Source: Nymphaea colorata
Lineage: Eukaryota > Streptophyta > Magnoliopsida > Nymphaeales > Nymphaeaceae
DNA: 64,000 nt
Reading direction: 5' to 3'
NCBI RefSeq assembly: GCF_008831285.2
Contig: NC_045139.1
Location: 27,929,808 to 27,993,807 of the forward strand
Shown here: positions 35,890 through 49,865 of the stretch, one piece after another
Position numbering within the stretch: the first letter of the stretch is position 1
Layout of the letters: every line of letters begins with the position of its first letter
Position numbers and translations under genes: made by a program
The notes under the pieces: model-generated
Databases searched by the model: none
Seen by the model: the letters and a program-made list of their open reading frames with translations, nothing else
What the model was told of the DNA's origin: nothing

Positions 35890-36531
35890 AATATATGGGG
35901 CTACTATATCCCAATAACATTTGAAAAAACTGTAAAAAAAATAGTTGGGCCAGACAGTTTGGCACTATTGGAGCCGAACACAAAGCTTTAATTTTCTCAT
36001 TAGTGATTAGGGATTACAACCTAGAAGCTTCGCCCACTAAGGTTTTGAGACCCACTTCACAAGCTTCAAACAATGTAGTGTATGAGAAATCAACTTTGAA
36101 TAAGTCTTCGAAAAACTATCTATAGGCCTCTAGAATCACCTCGTGTAAATTGACTAGCATATTGTTCACTTGCATAATAGTTAGGCAGTTCTTGCTCTTT
36201 TGATAGTATATAAGACTAAAATGATTTAGTATTTTTTTCTCCTTTGCTAAGCCACAAAACCCTAGATTTTTAGTTTCTACTATAACATGCCTTTATATAA
36301 AGCACTATCTAACTCCTCTCTCCCTATACATTCATAGTTCTCATCAAAACTGGCCAATTTTATCCTCTCTCGCTCATTTCTTAGATGCTTAATTTTTGTA
36401 TCAGTCTTCCCATAATGCTTGGAGTTCTACCAAGACATCTATTCATAACATTTTTTTGGCTTTTTGAGGAGCCGAATGATGCTACATTTGATATGAGGCT
36501 AAACCCACCTCCTTTACCACCTTATGGCACT

Positions 36532-36723
36532 CTAGGTTCTTGGTCCACTAGTCATAGAATATGAAGAGACCTCTCCGTACCACCTGTTATCTCCCTCCTT
36601 GATTGGGAGAAGTAACGGGTTATGGTCAGACATACTCCGAGTCAAAATTATATGCACAAAACAACAGCGAGAATCTTGGAACCACAATTGATTAATGAAT
36701 GCCCAATCCAGTTTGCAGTGCAC
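36532..36723 (-). pseudogene. LINE endonuclease fragment
   Basis: Minus-strand text LDWAFINQLWFQDSR and SMSDHNPLLLPI matches the C-terminal end of the L1 endonuclease, where 'LDR.L.N..W' and the catalytic 'SDH.PLL' motif occur. Confidence 0.75.
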
Positions 36724-37938
36724 ATTTTCCTCTCCCTTCCCACTGTTGGTCCAGATAAAGATTTTGTGTTTATCTTCAATAATTACTAGCTAATTGCCTT
36801 AAATGAATTGGTTAGAAGTGTCAAAGGACATGACAAGAGGTGATCTTTGTGTTTTGTATTAGTTGTGACACATAGCATTGAAGTCCTTCATGGAGATGAT
36901 TGGCTGAATCATGTGTTTGGTCCACACACAAAGACGCTGAAGGACAAACAATCTAAGTGTGAAATTATGAGGCATATAAACTCAACGATAAATTGGGCAC
37001 TAGAGTCCATCTTAGTGCAATGCATGGCCATCCAATATTTGAAAATCTCCTTCAAATACACTTTCACAAAGGCTAGTTTCTAATCACATACAATATGAGC
37101 AATGTTGTTGTTGAGAAATGCATTAGAGATTATTGCAAGTTCCCTCAAGGTGTGCTGCCAATATGACAACCTGTCTTTCTACATATAGGTATTCAATAAA
37201 ACCAAAATTTGAGATTGTTTTCTCGTAAGAGTATACTAGGATCTCTTTGGGTTGTCATATAGACGAGGTCCTTGACATTCCATATCAAAAACTATATGGA
37301 GATGAAAAATCACCCACTAGCGACATACTATTAATGCAGTGGTCCTAGAAGAATGTCGACATAGTCTCCTTCCCCCGCTGCTTGAGGATGGGTGTTCACT
37401 TCTAAAGATGCCTGCAGCTCAGGATGCTGCTCTACCCCAGCCAGCTTCACCCTCACTATCAGCTGCTCCATGTTGGGACTTTGATAGACGATCTGAGTCC
37501 AAAGTTTTGTTGAGCTCCTTGAATTGTTGCCAAGGCCCTATCCATTACCCTCAACAAGAGCGGTAAGGGTTGGAGGGTAGGTGTTACCTCTTTGAAAGTT
37601 CATCTACTAGCTTTCCAATGGTCCACTTCATAGGGACGGAGTCATTCCTCTAGCGAGGCCTGGTTGGCTTCAGGTATGGTTCTCCTGTCCCTTGCTCCCC
37701 TACCTTGTTTTTGCTCTCTTCAGAAGAATAAGAATCAGACATAGGCATAGATTCTATGGGTGTTCAAACCATTCATGAAAATCCCTTTTTTGACCAATAT
37801 ACAACCAAAAGTAGAGGAAGTCAAAGGGAAACTAGGGTAGGTTTGGAGTGGAGAGATACTTGTTCTAATCATTCCATTCACTAGGTAACAGAGCTGAATC
37901 CTTCAGTGCTCTCTGAATTTAGGGGCAAGCTTAGTTTC

Positions 37939-38604
37939 TACTAGGAACTCCCTCAGCCACAATCAAGGTAGATGCATCTAGGATGGGAGTGTCTTCTCTA
38001 ATCACACTGCCAACTTGTTGGGTGTTTGATGGAGGGGCTCTGGGATTGACTCCCTTTCCTTATCAATTGTTGGACACTTCCATATGAACCTACATAGCAG
38101 CCAGTTGCAGTGCTTCTTGGTCTTCATTGTCAAAGTTAGCAAGCATGTTTGAATGTTTTTGTTGAGTTTCTGCCACCCTTGTAGTGGAGCTCCTGTTTTA
38201 CACACTTCTCTACTTTCTAAGAATGTGCACTTCAATTCATCTGTCTTTTAGAAGCATTTTGGTAGCATGAGTACTAGGAAGTCCCTCAGCCACAATCAAG
38301 GTAGATGAATCTAGGATGGGAGTGTCTTCTCTAATCACACTGCCAACTTGTTGCGTGTTTGATGGAGGGGCTCTGGGATTGACTCCCTTTCCTTATCAAT
38401 TGTTGGACACTTCCATATGAACCTACATAGCAGCCAGTTGCAGTGCTTCTTGGTCTTCATTGTCAAAGTTAGCAAGCATGTTTGAATGTTTTTGTTGAGT
38501 TTCTGCCACCCTTGTAGTGGAGCTCCTGTTATACACACCTCTCTACTTTTTAAGAATGTGCACTTCAATTCATCTGTCTTTTAGAAGCATTTTGGTAGCA
38601 TGAG
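37939..38604. repeat. 333-bp direct tandem duplication
   Basis: Copy 1 at 37939-38271 and copy 2 at 38272-38604, both starting TACTAGGAA and ending GGTAGCATGAG. Only a handful of differences are visible over 333 bp, so the duplication is recent compared with the surrounding LINE decay. Confidence 0.93.
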
Positions 38605-39300
38605 ACTCCTCCACAGCTTTGATGAGGGTTTTATAATTCTATGTAAAGCGTGAGTTAGATTTACTCTTCACTTATACTTGATTATTTGCTGAGGAAATAC
38701 CTCTAGTTCCACCTCTGATTTGAGAATGAAGTTAATGGGAATGTTAACCCTCAGTCTCGGGTACCCATTCATAACATGGCCTTTATCAGTCTATAAGAAC
38801 TCACTATCGAGTGCCTGACCTATGCCCAGAATATTTTGTTGCTCCAAAAAAGGTGGCAATCCAGGTAGATGTACTCAAATGAACAACCTAACATGATCAT
38901 GACTGTTTAAAGCCATACCTGGAACCCACTGACTTGCGACCAATATGTGGTCTGCTAATCTTCAAGCTCTTGGTTCGAGGACAATTGCAAGTTTTGCCTT
39001 TGAATCCTCATTCATCAAGAAAGCTGTAGGCCTTAAGGATGAGAACCTCAAATTAGCTGTAGCATTCTTATGCCCTTCAATGCATGCATTAAGTCACCTA
39101 TGAACCATAGGTTGGTGAAAAGGGATGTGGTCCTCCATTGACCATTTGTCCATTCAGCCCTTTATAGACTGCAACCTGAGGCATGATTAGCGGATGGAAC
39201 ACATACATGTACTCATTTTGGAATCAGCAGAACATGTTATCTACTTATAAAGCCGCTCGGGTTGGCCTTAATCTGCAGTTAAGAATTAATTACTTAAACA

Positions 39301-40120
<820 letters not shown>

Positions 40121-42380
40121 TCATTGTTAGATGGCTAAAAGCTAAAAGTTTGTCGCTGAAAACAGCCAACTTATGAGCATTAACGATTATTTATATTGCA
40201 GCAATAGTTTATCGTATTTTAGCAAAGTTTCATAGTACATAGTGACATTTTTTAATTTTTAGTTATCTGTCTACATATAATTCTCTCCCTTATATATGGA
40301 TCCACAACACATACATCCTCTAATGCTTATTAGCTGTCTAGTACTATCAGTACCTTTTGAATAAAATCCAATAATATAAAACTTGAGGGAAAAATCCTGC
40401 AAATTGAGTATATAAGTAAGTTTGATATGGTCCAATCTCGGCATGTAATTTTCAATGTCTGGATTCTTTCTTAAATATACGTTGTATCTGGCTACATGGT
40501 TATATCTATAAAAAACAATTTGAAACAAACTAGACATGCATACATAAGAACTCCGTTAGTCAACGTCAAAATGAAGGACTTACCCTCAGTTAGGTTAATG
40601 AAAGCTTTAGTAGCATCGCTCTGTCTATTGACTTGATCTGATTCAGGTCTTTCTCAGAGATTCTTTTAAAGAAAGTTCTGATTCAACTGTTTCTTACAAA
40701 CTTGTGAAAGCTCATGGATCGCCAGCAAAACTTTCAAATTGCTGCTAAAAGCTAGATTGCCCTCTTGGAAAGGGCCATTTTCCATTTTAAACTGGTTTTG
40801 CTATTTCTCACACTCGACAATTATTTGTACAAATGATTAGTGCGTTTTAATGTTAAGGGAACGACTTTATACCTAAAAAAGGTACTCATCGAACCATCAT
40901 CCAAAGACAAATTCTATGTTGATTTCTTATAAAAATTTAGGAACTGATTCAACTAGCCTGAAACGGATAGCAATCTTATTCTTCTCTCTCCCAGCCTTCC
41001 TCTCTTGTGCCAATGTCGACCCTAATCTCCTCGAACAAACACGTATATATCCTTGGGCAAAAACGACTCCTATGGGTGAAACATTTGTAAATTACTAATT
41101 TTGAGCCTACAACCAGTTTTTATACGGTCAAGCAGCAAATAGCTGAGGCATTCTGTAACTGGATCTACTTCGCTTCATGATACATGGACATGAAAAAATT
41201 GAGTTGGCAGCGAGGTGCCATTCTCATTTGACAATGAGACAGTGCAGAATACAGATATAACGGGAAGTCATGACGCAGGGAGATGAGTTAGCACATTTTC
41301 CATCCTTCATCCGTCACGAAAGGCTTATGATCCTAATGACTAGAAACCGTATGTTTTCTCATCCTTGACGGTAAAATAAGAAACCTCACGAGGAACCGTT
41401 CTCTTAGAAAGCAGAAATCCGAACCACAAAATCAGTTTTTCCATGGTATCTAATCACATTGCTCACATCTTTAAAATCTACTCTTTGCTGTTAGCAGTTA
41501 AGTTTGAAAGTCCAATTTTTAACACAGTGATGAGCAGCTAAAAGAGTCTGTGGCCCCTTTGTCCCTTTCTAGGCTCCCCGCCAACAAGAACCTGTTCCTT
41601 TAATCCCCCTTCTGTTCTTTTTCATTGCCACGCTTCGTTCGACGCCGTTCAGTTTGAAGGTACTAAACTCTCGCCAGCAAGTGGGCAGAGGTGGGATGGG
41701 ACCCAACCCTCTGCAGCTCTTTCTACCGCCCTTTTTTTTTGGCTCTACCAATGATTGCGTCTTGCGGCCGAGCATAAAGAAATGAGATTGGCAGATTGAT
41801 TGCAATCTTTAAGATAGACAAGTTGCTCAGAATGCATAATACTGTGAACACTTCATTCTTGGTTCATCTACACCTAATGCATGTCAGACGAGCAGGTTAG
41901 CATCAAAAGTGCAGAAAATGAACAGCTTGTTAACACAACCATAAAAAATTGTCCCCTCTGATGCAGGACAAATGTTTTTTTATAATGCCACATTAGTGCG
42001 TACACATGAGAATCTGTCTTGTACAATGTGCCAAGTGCCCTCCTCATTTGGCACCATGAACATTTTCTTCTCATTCAGTAATATAAAGAAAAGCAAGAAA
42101 TCTGCCCAGAGAAAAAATATGCATGTAACCATTAATACATACTACTCATCATCCTATTTTCCTGCCATAAGATACTAGTAATTTCATATAATCTTCCGAC
42201 AGAAAGAAATGGAACCCGTGCATGCAGAAGATCATATCGACTCTCTATTCAACAGGCCAACAAAGACATAAAACATACAGTGTATACCAGTAAATACTGG
42301 AAACAGGAAGAGAGCAGAAAGTTATTTTTGCCCTAGAAAAAACATAGATACACAGAATTTGATCAGTGTTGAGGGAAAGA
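40121..42380. other. Intergenic and STY13-like 3' flank
   Basis: No coding region recognised. The part next to 42380 must contain the 3'UTR of the minus-strand kinase gene; the poly(A) site is not placed. Confidence 0.45.
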
Positions 42381-45300
42381 CTAGTCCAATGTCATGGGCT
42401 GCACCATGCAGCACCTAAAACGAGCTTTTCTGACAGTCGTCAGGATCTCCTGTTCTGCATTCTCAAGCATTTTAACAACTTCGGCGAAAGGGGGCCGCAC
42501 ATCAGGGTTCACATCCCAGCATCGGGTCATGATTTCAGCAAGCACGGGAAGGCAATCAGGGGGAATAGCCGGCCTCACCCCCTTGTTAACAACAGCAAAC
42601 GCTGCCTGAACTGCTGTCATGTTGTGGAAAGGAAGGGATCCCGTTATGAGCTCCCACAGGACGATACCAAAACTGTAGACATCAACTTTCTGGTTGTATG
42701 GTCTGTGCTGGATCATCTCTCTACAGGCATTTAAATGTTTTATTACAAGAATGATCAGCAAAAGGTAATGCAATAGATAAAGTTCACCAAGCTAAGCAAT
42801 CAAATCTAGGTCCCCAAGGCTGAGAACAAGGATTAGAAGGTATTGCTATTTTAAAATTGAAAATACATTTTGAACTGTCTCCAAAAATGAGTAACCAAAC
42901 CCACAAAGACAAACTAGTTAATGCAACCAAGGTCATCTAGCTCTTGAGCTCTCAAAATATTTGCAAAAGCTGGAGTCAGACAAATTCAAGTACTCCAATT
43001 ACCTTGCGTAACACTTGACTGAACAGCATATTATTTGCACGTAAGGAGGTTGAACTGCTGAAGTCCTACAGAGCCTTTAGGTTATCATAGTCAGACATCA
43101 TTTGACCAATGCCACAAAAGGGAAAGTTCTTCCAGAATAACCTAGAGGGTGTATTTGGCAACCCAACCAAAAATGTGTTCCGGAGGCAAAACATTGTTTT
43201 GCTCCAAAACATCATTCGGTGCGCGTTTGGAAAAACACAAAACTGAGTTTCAGAGAAACCCAGAATATTATCATGATCATATGATGATTCTTTTCCTTTT
43301 TGGAAAGTGACATGCAGCAAGCGAACACACAAGGCCTGTAAAGTATACAATCAAATATACGTGGGATTGGAAATCCCAAGTTTGTCACGACCAAGAGTAA
43401 CTTGATTCTTTTTCGGATCTAAGGATGAATTGAGGCTAGACTGATGTTAGGTGGGGCCAAAAGCCCCCAACCGGTTGGTTAGAGGGTTGGTAGGAAGTCA
43501 GTCATAGGTTCAAAACTAGGTGGCATCATACCAAGCTAGTGCCCTAGAGGTAGGAGAACAACCTTTAAGAGTTGTGCACCATTAGGCTGATCTAAAAAAG
43601 GGCAGAACCAAAATTTTTTCATGAGGAGAACCAAATTAAAGGTTTTAAATTTTGACATGGGTCGAAATATCATTTTTCAAAATTTTTATATAAAACAAAT
43701 ATTTTTTTAAAATTTACAAGTATTTTTTTAAAAAATAAATAAACAGCCCTAACCAAGTGATAAGAGAGCAGAAAAAAAAAAAAAGTTGGCCACGCGAAAT
43801 TGAGGAGGATGAACACAAAAGGGGCTCAGAAAAAAGTAAAAGAAAATGACCCATCTGACCAGTTATCTTTCCTTAAAAACATGATGAAGGGCTATGTTTT
43901 TATAATCAATTTTTTGTTTCAAAAGTATCTAGATTGGACATATATCCGCATCAATAGGAACTAAATGTAATAACCAAATATTTGCTGCCAAAAACCATGA
44001 TAAGTAATAATTGTTTATTCAACAATTTTTCTCATAACACCAGTAATGAAATTAGTTTGAAAACAATTTGCCCACAAAAATGCATGATGATATAGTTTAG
44101 ACTTCATAGTTTCTTATTCAGTGACAATCCATTACCTCAGGAGTTTTGTGACCTTTGTTCTGCGGCAGAGCCAATATATATATTTACACACACTTTTTAA
44201 GTAGGGGGAAAAACAGAAACGGGAGGGGGTTTAAATAATATAATTTTCCAAAATTTCTGCCGGTACCAAATTAAATTAAAATTTTGAAGAAGGTTTAGTG
44301 GTGAAAATTTTTCAAAAGGTCAGGGATGCCATGGCCCCTGCCAGCCCCCCTTGTTTTGCCCCTGCATGCACTGCGCATAATGCTAGATCCATGTAAAATA
44401 AATTAACCTTAGAAAACTGCTGCACATCATGTGGTATGCAAAACATGGCAAATCATGTACCTTGGGTTAAAAAACAAAAGCAGGATGGAATAGGAATCCT
44501 GCAATCATGCCAAGATGCCGATTAGATTGCAATTGCAAGGAAGCATGGAGTTTGATACTACTCATAAACTCATGCATACCTAAGTCACACGGGTGTGCCA
44601 ACTATGGTGGCACACCTGCACTGATGCGGGTGCCGGTGAGGCCTCACACGGTGACAAAAAAATTTTGGCAGAGTTTTCACTGATATATCGATCCAAGGTA
44701 ACCTTGATAAAAAAAAGTTTAAAAATATAGACAATTAAAATTACTTATATAACAAATAACATATATATGTATATAATATATGTATGCATATATATGTATT
44801 TATATGCTCCCACTGCAACCGCACCTAATTTTTTTTTGGAACTTGCCGGTGCCGGCGCTAGCACCCGCACCCTGCACCCATGTGACATAGATGCATACAA
44901 GACCAAACAACACTCAAATACATGATTAATGCTTCCTGTGCTTGAAGATGTGCATAAGAAAAAATATTCATTTTATTGTCATGTAAACCAATTTATTAAC
45001 TAGCAAGAAAATAATATGTAAATGAGAGAATAATAACAAATGAAACCAACAAAATAAATATAAACTGATATGCAAAACTTCTAACCAGAAAAACTTTCAC
45101 TTCTCATAATGTTTTCCCCCAGCCCATGCTATATTCCCCATCTAACTAAAATACCAATATGGATCGTGCTTCAAATACAGCAATCTGAAATCAAATTTTA
45201 AGAAGCTTATTTCCAGGATTCAGAGAACTTATCCAATCTCCAAGTGAACTTGCTTGTTTTAATCTATAGACGGGTAATATCCGTTGTATAAATGATAACA

Positions 45301-46922
45301 TCATTAGTACAGAACCACCGCTTTTATTGACATTTTATACATTGTGTTACTAACAATTTACAGTTCAATAGCAGTTGACTAGACATGCATTTAATTATAT
45401 CCATTCATAAGCACGTTTGACAAAGGTATACTACATATCATTTTCAGAAACCAATATCAATTCTTTTACGAACTTCTCAGTAATGTCTAGAAACTTACAT
45501 CCTGGGGCCATCCTTAACATATGCAAGTTAGATGGAGGTGGTGCTTCCTAGCGGCCAACGGGTGAATAATGTATTTTCAAAGTCATAGAAATATGTATTT
45601 AATTGGAGCCTTTTGAACTCTACACCAGTGTCATACCAATATTTTAGTATCCATACACCAGGCAACAGACATAATTTTCTCAAAGCAAGAAGTGACTTTG
45701 GAATGTGTCGATGTGGATGTGTTTATGTAGCTTCCCAAAAAAAGAAGCATTCAAACAGTGACATAATGATCAATATAATTAGGATGGCAAGCAATGTGAA
45801 AAGCGAAAGAGAGCAGAAAAAAACAGCAGAAGAAAAAGGTTGACGTTCAGAATAAAATTTCAGCATAACCACTGAACTAGATTAAGCCTAGTCTATCCTG
45901 ATTAAACCAATAATATCAAAAAATAAATATTCTATGGCAGTCAAATACTATATAGTGCCCAAAATTAAGCTTATAGTTGTAAACATGAGCCCCAAAATAA
46001 TTATAAAGAGGTAATACTACCATTCCACTTACGGTGCCATCCATCGGTATGTACCGGTCTCAGGAGTCATTCCATCCGTCTGGACCTCAATTCTTGCCAC
46101 ACCGAAATCTGCAATTTTGATGGACTTGTCTGTAGCTATCAACAGGTTGTCTGACTTGAGGTCCCGGTGTATAAACCCCAAGCCATGCACGTAGGCCATT
46201 CCTCTGGCTACATCTAATGCCTGCCTAACTGCCACCTTCAATGGAACAGACCTGTTCTGCCTCTTTGCCAAGAATTGCCTTACTGAGCCACCCTTTGCAT
46301 ACTCGGTGACAATACACCAAACCATCGGCTTTCGACATGCTCCAATAAACCTCACGATATTTGGGTGCCTCAGAGTCGCTAACATCATTACCTCTTGAGT
46401 AAACTGCTGCTCCATCAACTGAGCTTTCTCTGGACTATTCTCAGGTCTCTCCAATATCTTGATAGCCACATCCTCTCCATTGTAGGTGCCCCTGTAAAGC
46501 TTCCCAAATGCTCCTTGAGCAAAGGCAGTACCCATATTAACCTTTCTCAAATCGATCGTCCATTCGTCATACTGCTCCAGACCCTCAGTAGGGTATCGAG
46601 AGTCCATTAACGCTCGTGCCAATGCATCTTCCGCCAGCGTACGGGAAATCATATTAGGTCTAAGAACACTGTGACCAACAGATCCATTTGTGCCGGTCAT
46701 GCTTGGGTAAGTTGCTACCATATTCGTTGTGAGCGGTGTGTTCGAACCGACGCTGCTGTCAGCCATAGACATCGATAGTGAACCATCACCATTAGTCATC
46801 TGTAAACTGCTCATGCTGTCCACCGACATATGGGAGCCCTCCCCCAAAGGGAGGTAGTTCGAAGTAAAATTGAAGAAATTGTCATTGTTAGCAAGGCCTC
46901 GAAATTTCGAACCCTCCATCAT
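42381..46922 (-). CDS. STY13: Raf-like (group C) Ser/Thr/Tyr protein kinase, STY13-like, complete CDS
   Basis: Two coding exons on the minus strand: 46922-46033 (890 nt) and 42720-42381 (340 nt). Together they give exactly 410 codons including the stop (409 residues), the usual length for this family. The donor GTAAGT directly follows 46033 and the acceptor CTGTAG precedes 42720; the split codon restores proline in [10 protein letters not shown]. Residues 1-125 are the plant-specific N-terminus with [14 protein letters not shown] and [19 protein letters not shown]. The kinase domain has a glycine-rich loop ([11 protein letters not shown], 135-145), catalytic Lys155 in [13 protein letters not shown] (252-259), DFG (272-274), GTYRWMAPE (290-298), and ends [15 protein letters not shown]. 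The family acts in the cytosol as MAPKKK-like kinases in stress and environmental signalling. I infer orthology to STY13 (At2g24360/At4g31170 type) from motif identity. All catalytic residues are present; the 3.3-kb intron holds small repeats. Confidence 0.97.
43448..43612 (+). mobile_element. Possible tRNA-derived SINE
   Basis: TGGTTAGAGGGTTGGTAGG resembles a pol III box A, and ATAGGTTCAAAACTAGG about 30 bases on resembles a decayed box B. It lies in the kinase intron. No other copy was recognised in this window and no clear tail or target duplication, so confidence is low. Confidence 0.35.
44580..44890. mobile_element. hAT-type MITE in STY13-like intron
   Basis: A 311-bp element with ends CTAAGTCACACGGGTG and (reverse complement of the right end) CTATGTCACATGGGTG, 14 of 16 matching. 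A perfect 8-bp target duplication ATGCATAC flanks it (44572-44579 and 44891-44898). GC-rich ends, AT-rich core with ATATATGTAT repeats, no coding capacity. Confidence 0.92.
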
Positions 46923-47730
46923 TTTCTTCAGTTCTTCCTTTTAGTCGACAGAGGAAGAAAGACTAAAGAATCCGTTGTCTCAGCATCTGTTTTCTATTTG
47001 CAGATTGTGCCAAAGTGAAGGCCCTAGCCAAAAAAGCACCAGAAACAGCTCATCAGAATCGTAATGGACGATTATCTCAACTACTTACTACTAAATTACA
47101 AATCTTAGGAAAGCAAATCATACATTTATCAGCATAGTGAGAAGGTCAAGAACAAAGAAAAAAAGGAAATAATTCATCCACTGCCAGTCAAATGCAACAT
47201 CACAACTACCGAAATATTTGCTAAATCAGAAAGAGCAAAGGATCGTAGACAAACATAAAGATACAAGTCGAGACAGAAACCCAACCGAGAAAGCAGAGGG
47301 AAAGCCAAATACGCGGAGGGAAAGCAAAACACGCAATAATTACAGCAATAGCCAAGAAAAAATCCATCAATCTCAAAAAATTTTAACGAAAACTCTCGGT
47401 CATCGAAGATCTCGATACTCGATCTTCATCAATCTCCCCACACTAAATCCCTAAAATTCCTATAAACCTCACAACCAACAACAGAATGGGTCAAAGCGCC
47501 AAACGAGTGCCAGAATTGCACGTAAAAAATCAAAAAGAAAAAAAAAAGGAGCAAATACGAATATGGAAACTCTCAACTCACAGGGAACAGATGGAAGAAT
47601 TCCTCGTTGAACGGAGGAAGAGAGACGACAATTGAGAGGCGAAGGATTGGGAGAATGAATTCAGGGATTTAGGGTTAGAGCTTGTCCTCCCTTTTTTCCT
47701 CTCTCTCTCTTCCTTCCTCTTCTTCACAAA
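46923..47730 (-). promoter_or_regulatory. STY13-like 5'UTR exon, leader intron and core promoter
   Basis: On the minus strand, a CT/GA-rich stretch (about 47730-47690) is followed by CTCTAACCCTAAATCCC, a telo-box-like motif common near plant start sites. A consensus donor GTGAGTTG then lies at about 47581. A plausible acceptor, TTCTTTAG, lies at about 46963, so the leader is probably spliced about 40 bases before the ATG. A TATA-like TTATAGAG lies near 47815. Transcript data would be needed to confirm these sites. Confidence 0.5.
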
Positions 47731-49107
47731 AACACGGAGACGAAGGAGACCAGTCACAAGTCATGGTCGTTCATTCTTTTTAACCCTTCTCACTTTCGCT
47801 CTCCTCTTTCTCACTCTATAACACTTTACTTTTCTTTCAAAATTTATTAATTTTTAATTATAATAGTTTTTTGATGCGACCCCCGGGATTTTTATTATTC
47901 GATTTTACGAGGGAAGGTGTGGAAAATTCGGGTCTGGGTCAATAACGTGACCAAGTCCGAATCTGGTTGGTGAAATTCTTTTAAAGAATGAAGGTCTTAA
48001 TTGAGATTCGGATTTTCATCCAAATCCAAACACGAGTAATGAGTGCAGGGTTGGAATTTGAGATATATGAGACAACTTAATTTGGGATCGAACACAGGAA
48101 AAGAAGCAGGTGTGGGTTACAGGTGGAGGCAATTGTTCAGACCAATTTCAAAAACTTTTTATTTTTATATTGTTATTTTTTAACATTTTTTTTAGTTAGT
48201 ATTGACACTTTTTAAAAAGTTAAATTTTATACTTAGTGCTTCTTAATCAGAATTTTCTAACTCTTCCCCCTAATTAAACTTGCACCCACTTTCTTTCTTT
48301 TCTTTTTTCTAACGATCCGATAGAAGCAAGGGGAACTCCACCGACTCACTCTTGTTGTCACCCATGGAGTAGCATCTCTGTCCTGCACCTGCCAGCCCTG
48401 CCACTGCCGCAGAGCTCTCCTTTGTGAATAGAGGAGCGAGAGAGGGAGGAGGAGAGGCACTCAAAGGGGGAGAAAGAGGGAGGGGGAGTGTAATGTGAGC
48501 CATTGGACTATAATAATTTTGTATGTTTCTAAATGTTTAAACAAACTAGAGTCAACATTCAAGCCAGAGAAAGAGCGAGAGAGAGTTTAAAACGTGAGAA
48601 AGAAACGTATTCATGCGAATAAAATATATAGATATAAAGTGAATTGTTAAAAAAAAGACTTGGTCGTAAAATATATAAGTGACGACGGAACTGGATGTGA
48701 TGAAGAGACTTTGGCTGATCTCATATAGTCCATGGGACTGGAAACAGGGAATGGACTACAACGAGCTCCCCTTCCAAGTACGTTTGATGGGTAGAGTATG
48801 AGTTGATTGGCTGGATCTGAGTCTAAAACTTGAACTCAGCTTGAACTTGGCTGGAGCTCTAAAAGGCAGGATGCAACTACAAGTTTTGGATGAAAACTTT
48901 TTCTAAAAACTGAACCCCCAAAGTAATTTTTTTTTCTTTTACAATAAGAAACATATTTTAGATATACACATTCAACAAAGTTTAGCTGAGCTTAAATAAG
49001 TTTAAATATGCTGAACCTACCTAGCTTGAGATCAGCTGTCAAATTACGTGAGGTCACTTCGCTGAAGCCTAACTAGGTTTAAGAAGACGAGCCAAGACTA
49101 GTGAAAA
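47731..49107. other. Intergenic upstream of STY13-like gene
   Basis: No gene recognised. A GA/CT-rich low-complexity stretch lies at 48410-48500 and repeated AACTTG/AGCTTG phrases at 48800-49060. Confidence 0.45.
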
Positions 49108-49363
49108 TTAAGAAGTCGTTTGATAGCCACAGGACACACGGAACAGAACACCCGTGTTCTGTCCAATCAAATTTTCCGTCAAACAAGACACAATGGACAA
49201 CTGGACAACAGTATAAATTGGTTTTCTGTTCCATGCTGACCCTTGGAACAGACAGAACGCTCACCCATCCCGACGACCAGGAGCCCTGGCTCCGACGCCA
49301 TTACGCTCTCCCATCCCCGACGACCAGGAGCCCTCGACCCCAAGCCCCCGATGCCATTGTCTT

Positions 49364-49701
49364 TGTTAGAAGTTTTACTCTGCAGCAGAAGACTCCCTTT
49401 GTGGATGCAGCAAGATCTCGAGCGTCCCCTGTGAAGAACAGCAAACAAGAGCAAGAGGAAGAGGAAGAGAGAGAAGACAAGTCAGTTTTTCCTTTTTGGG
49501 GTTTTCTTCCAAAGGGCTTCTCACGGATGATTCTTTCTCAAGAGTTATAGCTAGGAATTTAAAGCCTAGCCCCTTAGGTTTTCTCCAAACCCTAGCTGCG
49601 GTTAGTTGGGAGATATCTTAGGAGATATTTTAGGAGCACTTCTAGTAACTGCTTTGCAGTTACTAGATATTCGGATAGGGCTCAATGGCCACTATCCAAC
49701 A
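49364..49701 (-). repeat. 3' LTR of copia-3
   Basis: TGTTAGAAGTTTTACTCTGC to CTATCCAACA. Differs from the other LTR by three single-base changes (near 49426, 49580 and 49696). Confidence 0.97.
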
Positions 49702-49865
49702 TCTCCCACTTGGCCATGAGACCGCCAGTTTTCTTCCACTATATGTGGGTTTTCTTTGCTCAGTTTGTTACGTGGTTTTCCTTAATTGGCTTATCCAACG
49801 TAATCCAAACCTTTTTCAAAGTTTTTAGCGAGGTTTTCCATTCAATGGTTTTTCCTTCGCAACCT

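Larger units (their letters stand above)
35431..39300 (-). mobile_element. L1-type LINE remnant(s)
   Basis: Minus-strand protein pieces occur in the order of a plant L1. An ORF1-like DUF4283 segment (RLFIWVHLPGLPPFL, about 38900-38850) is followed by endonuclease text (LDWAFINQLWFQDSR and SDHNPLLLPIKEGDN, 36710-36590) and reverse-transcriptase text (FKLIALCNSTYKFISKVMVN and LISSEQNAFHG, 35800-35665). All are interrupted by stops. The outer boundaries are estimates: the left edge is the end of the satellite, and the right edge is uncertain. A 333-bp tandem duplication lies in the ORF1 half. Confidence 0.78.

Noticed and set aside
41569-41805. Minus-strand 78-codon open frame (KKKGGRKSCRGLGPIPPLPT)
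   Set aside because: No family resemblance, no splice or neighbour support; could be chance in a GC-richer patch.
43140-43340. Possible MITE starting AGAGGGTGTATTTGGCAACC in the kinase intron
   Set aside because: The opposite inverted end and a target duplication could not be found.
44160-44360. Retroelement-like text (CATGGCCCCTGCCAGCCCCCC) in the kinase intron
   Set aside because: Resembles a common plant repeat, but no boundaries or coding sequence allow a supported call.
46395-46610. Plus-strand open frame opposite the kinase exon
   Set aside because: Shadow of the strongly conserved kinase domain on the other strand.
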